From positions 62,001 through 126,000 of the forward strand of contig JACKLV010000007.1 in NCBI GenBank assembly GCA_024235755.1: a stretch of DNA of 64,000 nt. Reading direction: 5' to 3'. Every line of letters starts with the position of its first letter. The stretch's first letter is position 1. This DNA comes from Burkholderiales bacterium (GTDB lineage Bacteria; Pseudomonadota; Gammaproteobacteria; Burkholderiales; Nitrosomonadaceae). A program made the translations under genes and the position numbers. Of this stretch, positions 54,968-63,450 are shown one piece after another. The notes beneath the pieces are model-generated. The model was not told where the DNA came from, did not search any database, and worked only from the letters and a program-made list of their open reading frames with translations.

Positions 54968-55564
54968 TTAAGCACTCAAGGTAAGATAATAATGATGAAG
55001 GCGGATAATCTGTGTTTTTAAATAACCAACATCCTCATTATTAACGACAATGTCGTCTGCTTTTTTCAGGCGGCACTGACGGTCAACTTGCGCCGCCATG
55101 ATAGTTTTAACATCCGCAGCACTTAACTGGCTGCGCGCCATGGTTCGAACCAACTGTAACTGCTCATCGCAGTCGATGACAAGAATACGTTGAATCAAAT
55201 GATCATAATCGCCTGTTTCTAATAACAACGGGACAATCACAATCACATAGGACAAACGGGATTGCTGGATACGATGAGTTACTTCAGCGAGAATAAGCGG
55301 ATGCAACAGTTTCTCGAGTTTTTGCTTGCTAACGTTATCAGAAAAAACCAGCTTACGCATTTTTTCCCGATCAAGCGCACCGCTACGGGTAATAAAGGCT
55401 TCACCAAACAGGTTGCGAATTGCCGGTATGGCTGCACCGCAGGTTTGTGTCAATTGATGAGCGATATCATCGGTATCGATGACATCAATACCCAATTCCG
55501 TGAAAATATTACCAGCCGTGCTCTTACCGCAGCCAATACCACCTGTCAAACCAACGACAAACAT
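54968..55564 (-). CDS. coaE: Dephospho-CoA kinase
   Basis: Phosphorylates dephospho-CoA to coenzyme A. The 198-residue protein begins with the P-loop 'GLTGGIGCGKSTAGNIF', followed by 'GIDVIDTDDIAHQL' and a C-terminal 'RLKKADDIVVNNEDV'. It is six bases downstream of pilD, as in the pilB-pilC-pilD-coaE arrangement of many beta- and gammaproteobacteria. Confidence 0.95.
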   Translation of the reverse strand: MFVVGLTGGIGCGKSTAGNIFTELGIDVIDTDDIAHQLTQTCGAAIPAIRNLFGEAFITRSGALDREKMRKLVFSDNVSKQKLEKLLHPLILAEVTHRIQQSRLSYVIVIVPLLLETGDYDHLIQRILVIDCDEQLQLVRTMARSQLSAADVKTIMAAQVDRQCRLKKADDIVVNNEDVGYLKTQIIRLHHYYLTLSA

Positions 55565-55570
55565 GACAGA

Positions 55571-56425
55571 TCAGAATAATCCGAAGTAAGCATGGTTGAT
55601 TTCCTGCCCCCAGAATAAAGCTATAAGCGCACCGCCTGCCAGATATGGCCCAAAAGGTATCATAATGTCTTTGTGAAGCTTAGCAGCGATGATAAGACCA
55701 ACACCGACAACCGCACCAACCAGCGATGAAAGCAGAATAACCAGCGGCAGAATGCTCCAGCCTAGCCAGGCGCCGATAGCCGCTAGCAGCTTGAAGTCGC
55801 CGTATCCCATACCTTCTTTGCCAGTGATCAATTTAAAAATCCAGTAAACCGCCCAAAGAGACAAATACCCCGCAACTGCACCGATAACAGCAGATTGCAA
55901 ATTCGTAAAGCCGGTCTGCATATTGACAAGTATGCCAAGCCACATCAGCGGTAAAGTAATATCATCCGGCAGCAAGTGCGTATCGATATCTATCGCCGCC
56001 AATGCAATCAGCGCCCATACAAATACCAGCGCAGCGGCTGTCAACCAGTCCCAACCAAAATGCCAGGCCACAAAACCGCTGGCTATACCGGTCACGACTT
56101 CAATAATTGGATAACGCACAGATATCGGAGAACGACACTCCAAACAGCGCCCCCGCAAAAGAAGATAACTTAGCACAGGAATATTTTCCCAGAACGCAAT
56201 CTTGTGCCCACAGTGCGGACAAACTGACCTGGGCGCTGCAAGATTGAAAACCGGCATTGCTTCGACCGGCTCGCCCCGTAACTCTGCGCATTGCCGTTGC
56301 CAGCTTCGCTCCATCATCTTGGGCATGCGGTAAATAACCACATTAAGAAAACTGCCGATCATCAGACCGAAAATGGCAGTCAGCGTAATGAAAAATGTTG
56401 CGGATTCCTGTAACTGTGTGATCAT
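55571..56425 (-). CDS. pilD: Prepilin peptidase/N-methyltransferase
   Basis: Cleaves and methylates type IV prepilins in the inner membrane. The 284-residue protein has the N-terminal domain 'GSFLNVVIYRMP' with two CxxC pairs ('CPHCGHK', 'CLECRSP'), about eight membrane helices, and the two catalytic aspartates in 'IDTHLLPD' and 'GYGDFKLLAAIGAWLG'. pilC lies upstream on the same strand with a strong stem-loop between. Confidence 0.95.
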   Translation of the reverse strand: MITQLQESATFFITLTAIFGLMIGSFLNVVIYRMPKMMERSWQRQCAELRGEPVEAMPVFNLAAPRSVCPHCGHKIAFWENIPVLSYLLLRGRCLECRSPISVRYPIIEVVTGIASGFVAWHFGWDWLTAAALVFVWALIALAAIDIDTHLLPDDITLPLMWLGILVNMQTGFTNLQSAVIGAVAGYLSLWAVYWIFKLITGKEGMGYGDFKLLAAIGAWLGWSILPLVILLSSLVGAVVGVGLIIAAKLHKDIMIPFGPYLAGGALIALFWGQEINHAYFGLF

Positions 56426-56478
56426 GGGTATCAGAATTAAATGTTTGGCAGCTTAGGAAAATGATTGTAACCCGGATA

Positions 56479-56517
56479 TTGCCCGGTGACTGGATTCTAA
56501 CGCCAGTCACCGGGCAA
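56479..56517. terminator. Strong stem-loop between pilC and pilD
   Basis: A perfect 15-pair stem (TTGCCCGGTGACTGG at 56479-56493 with its complement at 56503-56517) around a 9-base loop. In the pilC direction the sequence after the stem is AATATCC, not a T-tract. In the plus direction AAGAAAAATTTTT follows. It may attenuate or process the pilC-pilD message. Confidence 0.55.
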
Positions 56518-56549
56518 GAAAAATTTTTATGATTGCATATTTGCGGTGT

Positions 56550-57776
56550 CTAACCAACTGCCATACCCATTTTAAAGATCGGCAAGTACATCGCTACCAC
56601 CATACCGCCAATCAAAGTGCCCAGCACCACCATAATCATGGGTTCCATCAGGCTGGATAACGCTTCTACGGCATCATCCACTTCTGCCTCAAAAAAATCG
56701 GCTACTTTACTGAGCATGGAATCTAGAGAGCCCGCTTCCTCGCCGATGGCAACCATTTGCAGCACCATATGCGGAAACAATTCAGTACCGGTCATGGATG
56801 ACGTCAAAGAGTTTCCTATACTCACTTCAACCTGAATCTTTTTAGTCGCTTCGTAGTAAACATAGTTGCCTGCCGCACCTGCAACCGAATCGAGCGACTC
56901 GACAAGCGGCACTCCGGCAGCAAACATGGTTGACAATGTCCGTGACCAGCGTGCAATCGTTGCTTTGCGAATGACATCACCGAAAATGGGCAATCTGAGC
57001 ATCAAGCGATCGATAACCCGCTGCATGGCAGGCGAACGTTTCCAAGTATAAAAAAAAGCGTAAATACTGCCCCCGAGCGATCCGAATATAGCCCACCAGT
57101 ATTCCACAAAAAAATCTGAGAGCGTCATGACAAACAGCGTTGGCCCAGGTAAATCCGCTCCGAAATTATCGAATAAATCTTTGAATGACGGAATCACAAA
57201 AATCATCATGATCGCAGTGATGATAAATGCCACGACAATGATCGATATAGGATAAAACAGTGCAGACTTGATTTTCCCTTTAATAGCCTGAATTTTTTCT
57301 TTGTAAGTAGCCAAACGGTCCAGCAACGTATCGAGAATACCGGCGGCCTCACCCGCCCCCACAAGATTGCAAAACAGATTATCAAAATACAGCGGATATT
57401 TACGAAACGCATCGGCCAAATTGTTGCCGGTTTCCACATCGGTTTTAATATCCAGCAGCAGTTTTCTCATTGCAGGATTGTTATGTCCCTTGCCAACGAT
57501 ATCGAAAGCCTGCAGCAATGGCACGCCGGATTTCATCATAGTCGCAAGCTGCCGGGTAAACAAAGTGATATCTTTGTCCGTTATTCTTCCTCCCGACTGA
57601 TTAACTTTCTTGATTTTTGTAACTTTGATCCCTTGGCGACGCAACGCCGATGTAACGACGACAGAACCGGCCGCGCGCATTTCACCTTTGATCTGTTTAC
57701 CAGTTTTGTCCTTACCTTCCCAAGAAAAATTGATTTCTTTAACTTTTTTATCTGTACGTGCTGTGACAGCGCCCAT
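56550..57776 (-). CDS. pilC: Type IV pilus inner membrane platform protein
   Basis: From the Met at 57776, placed behind AAGGAG, the protein has 408 residues, normal for PilC/GspF; the in-frame Met at 57899 adds a segment unlike the family. Two T2SSF domains are seen (about 105-230 and 310-400), with 'FTRQLATMMKSGVPLLQAFD', 'AGEAAGILDTLLDRLA', 'WSRTLSTMFAAGVPLVESLD' and 'GEEAGSLDSMLSKVADF'. It anchors the pilus assembly motor. No pilB or pilT gene is in the window. Confidence 0.95.
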   Translation of the reverse strand: MGAVTARTDKKVKEINFSWEGKDKTGKQIKGEMRAAGSVVVTSALRRQGIKVTKIKKVNQSGGRITDKDITLFTRQLATMMKSGVPLLQAFDIVGKGHNNPAMRKLLLDIKTDVETGNNLADAFRKYPLYFDNLFCNLVGAGEAAGILDTLLDRLATYKEKIQAIKGKIKSALFYPISIIVVAFIITAIMMIFVIPSFKDLFDNFGADLPGPTLFVMTLSDFFVEYWWAIFGSLGGSIYAFFYTWKRSPAMQRVIDRLMLRLPIFGDVIRKATIARWSRTLSTMFAAGVPLVESLDSVAGAAGNYVYYEATKKIQVEVSIGNSLTSSMTGTELFPHMVLQMVAIGEEAGSLDSMLSKVADFFEAEVDDAVEALSSLMEPMIMVVLGTLIGGMVVAMYLPIFKMGMAVG

Positions 57777-57970
57777 AATTACTCCTTGATTTTGGGGGTT
57801 CAATCTAATCAGATGCGGATAACTGATTATTTTCGTTGTAATTGATGGCAATATATACGGCACGACACCCTGATAACTTAGGCATAAGCAGCATGCCATA
57901 CGGCTTGATTACAGAAAGTGAGCGCCCACTTGCTTGGTGGTACGACGTGAACAAAAAAGACTTGGAAGTG

Positions 57971-59374
57971 TTACTGCTGTGCAGCCGCTTCATTGCGCAA
58001 AATGGCTGCGATCAATTTGGATTCTATTTCCAGAAACTGCTTATTGTTATTGCGGGATGTTGAAGATTCATGCCAAGCTGGATTCTGGCGCAGCGTACCG
58101 ATCAAGCCGGACCAGCCATCCGGTAGCTGGGTCTTTTCCGGCGTATCGACTTTCATCGTATCATGTGCAGCATGGCCACGATGCATCAGTTTCTCCAACA
58201 ACTTCTTTTGACGCAAATAGAGCACCTGAAGCGTGTTCTCATCAACGCACAACCATTGCGTGCCGCGTACGGATGCTTTGATTTCATCACCGTAGCGTTT
58301 GAAAGTAGACCATCCGGCACCCGCCAGAGCGCCCAGCGCGCTGGCAGCACCTAGACTTAACCCCCCTACCATTAAGTCAATCCCTGCACCGGCAGCTGCA
58401 CCCTTTGCCGCAGCGCTGCCAACATCCAGTCCGTACGCTTTCAAAATACCCGGCGCAAAAATATCCAGTTGCCACTGGCCATTACTGACCGGAATCTTCT
58501 GAATTGCGATGTCCTTCTCCGAAAAATTGAAAATCGTCAACAAATCCTTAAGGCAACTTTGTTCGACGCTACGAACATAGTCATGCAAGCGGTCTTCATT
58601 CAGCGATTCAGCAACATGAACTTGTTTGGCGTTTTTGCTTTCGCGATAACAGGCTACGCTGACAATCAGCTCTGCAATACGTTTCGCTCCAGACAGACAA
58701 AGCTGATTCCAGACTTTGGCACGATAATCGATCAACTTCTGCAAGGGATCGTAATACGCTTCGACCAGTGTCTGAATTTTCTGATACAAACGTTTCTCTG
58801 CTTCAAACGTAAACGCGACCGTATCAAATTCAAGTGTTGCATGGATGTTGTAAGCGGCCAGCTGTTCGCGCCAGTGATCCAATTCCTGTTTATGCCCGGC
58901 GATAAAATTAAAAACCGGAATAATTGGTTTTGATGATCGCGTAAGAATTTCCAATTCAATACGATACTTTTCCAGAAAAGGTTCACGCACATCGATAACA
59001 TAGAGCAGGATATCACTGCGCAAAACCTGGCGAACGACTTTTGCCTCCTGTTCCAACGGATCATGCATGGAAACATTTGCAACGAATTCTTCGAGAATTT
59101 TCACAGGCGAGACTGATCTCGATTTTTCGCCCATTTTTTTTAAATGCGCGTATAGCGCATGCGTATCCTCGAGTCCGGGCGTGTCATGCAGATTCAAGAC
59201 AGGGAAATCACCCGCGCTAATCGTGGCTTGTTCCACATGGCGCGTAGTGCCGGCTGCATCCTCTATTTCACCAAACTCGGCACTGCGCAACATAGTGCGA
59301 ATTAACGATGTTTTACCTGTATTGGTGTGCCCGACGACAGCGATATTCAACAGGCGTAGTGAAGTTTTTTCCAT
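57971..59374 (-). CDS. Era-like GTPase with DUF3482 domain
   Basis: A 467-residue protein with a GTPase module: P-loop 'VGHTNTGKTSLIR', the G3 motif 'LHDTPGLED' and hydrophobic 'DILLYVIDVREPF'. A C-terminal DUF3482 region has a glycine/alanine-rich membrane-like segment (about 335-375, 'GSAAAKGAAAGAGIDLMVGG'). The gene lies 6 bases downstream of the DUF2868 gene, and the two are found together in betaproteobacteria. The role is unknown; membrane-associated GTPase activity is likely. Confidence 0.83.
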   Translation of the reverse strand: MEKTSLRLLNIAVVGHTNTGKTSLIRTMLRSAEFGEIEDAAGTTRHVEQATISAGDFPVLNLHDTPGLEDTHALYAHLKKMGEKSRSVSPVKILEEFVANVSMHDPLEQEAKVVRQVLRSDILLYVIDVREPFLEKYRIELEILTRSSKPIIPVFNFIAGHKQELDHWREQLAAYNIHATLEFDTVAFTFEAEKRLYQKIQTLVEAYYDPLQKLIDYRAKVWNQLCLSGAKRIAELIVSVACYRESKNAKQVHVAESLNEDRLHDYVRSVEQSCLKDLLTIFNFSEKDIAIQKIPVSNGQWQLDIFAPGILKAYGLDVGSAAAKGAAAGAGIDLMVGGLSLGAASALGALAGAGWSTFKRYGDEIKASVRGTQWLCVDENTLQVLYLRQKKLLEKLMHRGHAAHDTMKVDTPEKTQLPDGWSGLIGTLRQNPAWHESSTSRNNNKQFLEIESKLIAAILRNEAAAQQ

Positions 59375-59380
59375 GATCGT

Positions 59381-60766
59381 TTATTGGGTAATTACCTGTT
59401 CGGCGGGGATCTTGCATGCCTGAGCCAAACGGAACCAGGCCTGTTCCCGGCTGCCGGCAACGGATACGGCAGGATTTTTATTCAACAGCACCAACCAGGA
59501 ATTGCATTTGGTTGCCGCAAGCAAATCCATGACAATACGTTGAACGCCCCGGTCTGGCAAACGGTAAGCGGCGACACCGATCAACAAAGATCCATTCAAC
59601 GATTTAACCAACTGGACCGCATCTTCATGTGACTGCTGGTCGATAATATTCAGGCGACAGGTTACCGAATCAGGCCAGATAATCTTATCGTCGAGTTCAA
59701 TGCCCACTGCATGCGCACCATCCGGTATCGCATTGTTAGCCGGTGCATAGATCACCTCTGCTTGCTTTTTGTTCGCCAGCGGATCCGCATCAATAATTTT
59801 AGGACTGTCCTTGCGCGCCATCAAACGCTGGCGCAAATCAATGTAATAGGGCAAATACAAATCTAGCCTGAACCGGCGTTCTGACCACTTCAGCATGAAT
59901 ACTGAAAAAGCAAGCAACAATAACCGCGGCAACAAACCGTAAATTAATAACACGCCGATCAGAAACTGCGCCCAGGCGCTGCGTGTTTCCGCATCCTGTT
60001 TTATGACTCCCATTCTGCTTGCAGCAATCTGCCGACTGTCCGGGATTTCAAGACCAATCAGCGTCAAAGGCTTACCCAGTGACTCCGTCAGTCTGGGCAG
60101 GCTGTGTTCGGGCAACAACGTGGTTCCCCAGATAAAATTATATTGTTTGGCCAGCATCAGCAAAACCAGCAACAAAAGACCCGCGGCCAGATAAGTCAAC
60201 CAGAATTGATGCGTAAGGACACTGATACGCCACTTACCGACAGCGCCGGTCAGGCAGCTTTCCCACCAGGCAAGCCTTGCCAGCGATTCAGCCGTGTCCT
60301 TTTCTTTTTTACGAAACGGCCACCACCCTGCCAGCTGGGCGGCTACACCACTGCTCAGGCCCTGTACATTCAATGTAATGCCGGTCAACCACAATATCAG
60401 CGACAACACATGAAAACCCAGCAACACCGAGAGCAGCCAATAGATATTCAATGTATGCAAGGCACTGACGGCATTGCCTGCGGCAAGACAGCCCAGAATG
60501 GCGGCTACAATCAAACAAACCTGACTTGCGCGCTTGAACTGTCGACCGGGTTTTTCGATAGCTTCTTCCAGCCTGTTATCCCGAATCAGCGTATGTGCAC
60601 GTGTATTCAACCGCTGCGTAAAATCGGTATATTTGAAATCCGCCATTGCCTGGCTTTCCGAATCCGCCACACCGGCATAAGACAGTTCTTCAGATTTTAC
60701 TGATTCGATGACACGCACTTGTTCAACGCGCACCTGTTCAGCGAATGAATTTTTTTTGACTGGCAT
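59381..60766 (-). CDS. DUF2868 membrane protein
   Basis: A 461-residue protein with four or more membrane helices (about 105-150, 190-215 and 270-300), 'RLNTRAHTLIRDNRLEEAI' near the start and a C-terminal soluble part with 'LIGVAAYRLPDRGVQRIVMDLL'. This layout matches DUF2868. It heads the two-gene unit with the DUF3482 GTPase, suggesting a GTPase with a membrane partner. Function unknown. Confidence 0.78.
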   Translation of the reverse strand: MPVKKNSFAEQVRVEQVRVIESVKSEELSYAGVADSESQAMADFKYTDFTQRLNTRAHTLIRDNRLEEAIEKPGRQFKRASQVCLIVAAILGCLAAGNAVSALHTLNIYWLLSVLLGFHVLSLILWLTGITLNVQGLSSGVAAQLAGWWPFRKKEKDTAESLARLAWWESCLTGAVGKWRISVLTHQFWLTYLAAGLLLLVLLMLAKQYNFIWGTTLLPEHSLPRLTESLGKPLTLIGLEIPDSRQIAASRMGVIKQDAETRSAWAQFLIGVLLIYGLLPRLLLLAFSVFMLKWSERRFRLDLYLPYYIDLRQRLMARKDSPKIIDADPLANKKQAEVIYAPANNAIPDGAHAVGIELDDKIIWPDSVTCRLNIIDQQSHEDAVQLVKSLNGSLLIGVAAYRLPDRGVQRIVMDLLAATKCNSWLVLLNKNPAVSVAGSREQAWFRLAQACKIPAEQVITQ

Positions 60767-60872
60767 TGAATAACAAAAGTAACAACAAATAAAAAAACCG
60801 CTTATGGTTATTGATCAAGAATAAATCATAGCGATCAAACGGCTGACAAAAATCAGCAAATCGACACAAAAT

Positions 60873-60887
60873 TGACATGCAATGTCA
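60873..60887 (+). promoter_or_regulatory. Inverted repeat overlapping a ribosome site
   Basis: TGACAT-GCA-ATGTCA is a perfect 6-base inverted repeat whose last base begins the AGGAG at 60887-60891. It could be an operator or a small hairpin controlling translation of the short frame that follows. Confidence 0.35.
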
Positions 60888-60896
60888 GGAGAAAAT

Positions 60897-60929
60897 ATGA
60901 TGATGGTATCGTTTACACATATGGATTAA
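60897..60929 (+). CDS. Possible 10-residue leader peptide
   Basis: AGGAG at 60887-60891 is followed by a 10-codon frame (MMMVSFTHMD) ending in TAA, then a T8 run. It starts 65 bases before the glutamine amidotransferase ATG, whose own ribosome site is weaker. It may be an upstream translated leader; chance cannot be excluded. Confidence 0.3.
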   Translation: MMMVSFTHMD

Positions 60930-60961
60930 TTTTTTTTGACTCATCGTTAGCAGGACACTTC

Positions 60962-61663
60962 ATGAAGCCAGTTGCAATTTTCAGATATCTGCCCATAGAA
61001 GGGCCCGGCTATTTTGCCACATTTCTCGACAACAATCATATTCCGTGGAAATTGATCAAAATCGATACGGGCGACGAACCACCGGTTGACGTTGAACCGT
61101 ACGGCGGACTGGTTTTTATGGGCGGTCCGATGAGCGTCAATGATGATTTGCCGTGGATTGAACCCACGCTGGACCTGATCCGGCAGGCGATAGCGCGTGA
61201 AATACCTGTTCTGGGACATTGTCTAGGCGGTCAGTTAATGGCCAAAGCACTCGGCGGCGTAATCACGCAAAATGCATGCAAGGAAATGGGCTGGGGGGCG
61301 GTACAAGTGACGCAAAACCCGGTGGCGCACGCATGGTTTAATGATATTTCGGAATTTGAAACTTTCCATTGGCATGGCGAAACTTTCAGTCTACCGGAAA
61401 GTGCCACTGGTATTCTGTCCAGTCCGCATTGCAAAAATCAGGCATTCGCGATCGGTATACACCTGGGCATGCAATGTCATGTTGAAATGACGGAGCGCAT
61501 GGTGAAAGACTGGAGCGATGTCAATTACCAGGAAATCATTCAAATGAATGAGCCGACTGTCCAGTCACCCGCCGAGATGGAAAAAAATCTGTCTGATCGC
61601 GTGGAAAAACTCAATCATGTTGCCGACCGCCTGTATGCAAAATGGATCACTGCCTTGAAATAA
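60962..61663 (+). CDS. Class I glutamine amidotransferase-like protein
   Basis: The Met at 60962 ('MKPVAIFRYLPIEGPGYFA') matches the natural start; an in-frame extension from 60872 (TTG) runs through the leader region. The 233-residue protein has the nucleophile in 'VLGHCLGGQLMAKALGG', and the later 'FHWHGETFSLP' and 'QCHVEM' blocks give the His/Glu of the triad. It is a stand-alone GATase of the GuaA-like/YfeJ type. The acceptor substrate is unknown. It is divergent from the DUF2868 gene. Confidence 0.85.
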   Translation: MKPVAIFRYLPIEGPGYFATFLDNNHIPWKLIKIDTGDEPPVDVEPYGGLVFMGGPMSVNDDLPWIEPTLDLIRQAIAREIPVLGHCLGGQLMAKALGGVITQNACKEMGWGAVQVTQNPVAHAWFNDISEFETFHWHGETFSLPESATGILSSPHCKNQAFAIGIHLGMQCHVEMTERMVKDWSDVNYQEIIQMNEPTVQSPAEMEKNLSDRVEKLNHVADRLYAKWITALK

Positions 61664-61700
61664 CACTCGCACAGTGACAGCCCACAGTGACAACTAATCA

Positions 61701-62717
61701 TCAATCCAGATCCCGTCCCATCAGCAACGACATGAATTTCTTCCGTGTTTCGCCGGAAGCATCGCGATACAGCGTATATTTGGCATGCTGTTCCGGCTGC
61801 GCCGCATCGATTTCAATACCCCAAAGCGGCGCCAGCGTCATGGGCAAATTGGAATAACGCACGTCAATCAACACCTCGGACTGTCCGGGTTGTTCATTCC
61901 AAAGCGCCACCAGGCCATCGGAAAAATGTGTAAAACGCTCGATATCGTCAGCCAGAACAGATGAAACCGGCAGATCGCGCAAATCGCGTGAAACGTCAAA
62001 CAATTCAATTGAGCTTCCCGGATAAACGCGGACACCTGAAAACAAACCGACCCGCACGGCATCGACATGCAGTCTTCCCTCAGACTGGTAGATCGAACGC
62101 CAAAGCACCAAATTAGCCAGCGTCGGTTTGACCAGCAGCCGTTCAATGGTATGTCCTCGTTCAGCCGCCAGGGTTTCGGCAACATTCTCTGCACGTTGCA
62201 GTTGCATCCAGCCAAACGACAGATAAACCGCCGCCAGCAACAACCCGGCACGCGCCGCGGTCACGGTGTATTTCTTGCACGCAATTACAACTGCAATCAG
62301 TAGAATTAACGTAAATACCGGATCGATAACCGAAATGATGTTGAACGCCACGCGCGCATCACTGAGCGGCCACAACAGATGCGTGCCATAACTGGTAAAC
62401 GCGTCCAGGACACCGCTCAGGCAATACCCCAGAAACGCAAACAGATAAAGACGCACAAACGGCAAACGCTTGCGCAAAAACGGCCACAGCAGCATGGCCG
62501 CAATCAAAGCGCCAATCGGTACAAAAAAAAGGGAATGCGTAAAATGCCGGTGAAACTCGATATTGAGCAGCGGATCGTTCTCTGAACGGATCAGAATATC
62601 CGCATCTGCGATCAATCCGGCAAAAAAACCGACACCGGCGGCAATCCGCGCTTCGCCGTGCTTAGCACCCGACTGCGCCATGCCCGCGCCAAGTAAACCC
62701 TGTGTTAATAAATCCAT
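61701..62717 (-). CDS. YdjM-like membrane-bound metal-dependent hydrolase family protein
   Basis: A 338-residue protein starting 'MDLLTQGLLGAGMAQSG', with 'GLIADADILI' and 'FHRHFTHSLFF' giving the His/Asp set of the DUF457/YdjM family, four or five membrane helices, and a soluble C-terminal half with 'SSIELFDVSRDLRDLPVSS'. YdjM-like proteins are predicted inner-membrane metalloenzymes; some are under SOS control. No LexA-type box was searched for beyond a visual check, and none was seen. Confidence 0.82.
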   Translation of the reverse strand: MDLLTQGLLGAGMAQSGAKHGEARIAAGVGFFAGLIADADILIRSENDPLLNIEFHRHFTHSLFFVPIGALIAAMLLWPFLRKRLPFVRLYLFAFLGYCLSGVLDAFTSYGTHLLWPLSDARVAFNIISVIDPVFTLILLIAVVIACKKYTVTAARAGLLLAAVYLSFGWMQLQRAENVAETLAAERGHTIERLLVKPTLANLVLWRSIYQSEGRLHVDAVRVGLFSGVRVYPGSSIELFDVSRDLRDLPVSSVLADDIERFTHFSDGLVALWNEQPGQSEVLIDVRYSNLPMTLAPLWGIEIDAAQPEQHAKYTLYRDASGETRKKFMSLLMGRDLD

Positions 62718-62785
62718 CGTTTGTGAAAAATCCGGTATGCCACAAAAATCAAAATTCCGGCAATATGCTCAGACCATTATCTTTA

Positions 62786-63151
62786 TTATTCACAAAAATA
62801 GGCATTCCCCGAAAACTTGATTTTTTGTTCGATGCCGGGAATCGCATAGCGGGCCGTATTATAAGTTTGCAGCACATGCACGGCATTTCCGCCCAGCTTA
62901 GCGGTTTCCGCGCGCAGCTTGTCGCGCGCCTCGAACATACGTTCCGGATAGGTTGCGCCGTCGTCCTCTGACTCCGCCGTGACTTTGCCAAGTAGTTTGC
63001 AGCCCGTCAAATCCTGCTCCTTGCCGAGCAACAGCAGAATCGTCTCATCCGCTTTGGGCGCAGGCGTTTCAGCCAATACCGGCTGGCCGGAAAACAATAA
63101 AGCTAACCCCATCGCCATAATCAGCGCCCAGGTTTTAAATTGAACATACAT
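62786..63151 (-). CDS. Exported DUF4156 family protein
   Basis: The Met at 63151 is preceded by GGAG, which lies within the codons of an earlier in-frame Met at 63163. A signal peptide ends near 'PVLAE'. The mature part has 'LTGCKLLGKVTAESEDDG' and 'RMFEARDKLRAETAKLGGNAVHVL', matching DUF4156 small envelope proteins of unknown function. It ends with 'NAYFCE', so two cysteines may form a disulfide. Confidence 0.75.
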   Translation of the reverse strand: MYVQFKTWALIMAMGLALLFSGQPVLAETPAPKADETILLLLGKEQDLTGCKLLGKVTAESEDDGATYPERMFEARDKLRAETAKLGGNAVHVLQTYNTARYAIPGIEQKIKFSGNAYFCE

Positions 63152-63450
63152 GATTAACTCCATGAACTATTAATTGCTTGTTTTTATTTGTGATGAATTG
63201 CTATTGAAAATGTTGATACATTTTAACACCGGTTGGCGCTATTGTTTCAGGCATCGGCACCGCATTAGCCGGGTTACAGCAGGTTAGCGCAAGGTCCGGT
63301 GCAAAAGTGGGTGCATAGCAACGCGCAACTTGAATTTGTCTGCAAATGAACTATCCGCTACCATAATTTGTGTTAATGTGCGTTTCTGACCATTTCATAC
63401 CATACGTAGCATAAACTCAAGACCATCAAACCAGTATCAGGAGAGCCGGC

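Noticed and set aside
60104..60703. A 199-codon plus-strand frame
   Set aside because: It is opposite the DUF2868 gene and very rich in Gln, Arg and His, as expected for a shadow frame.
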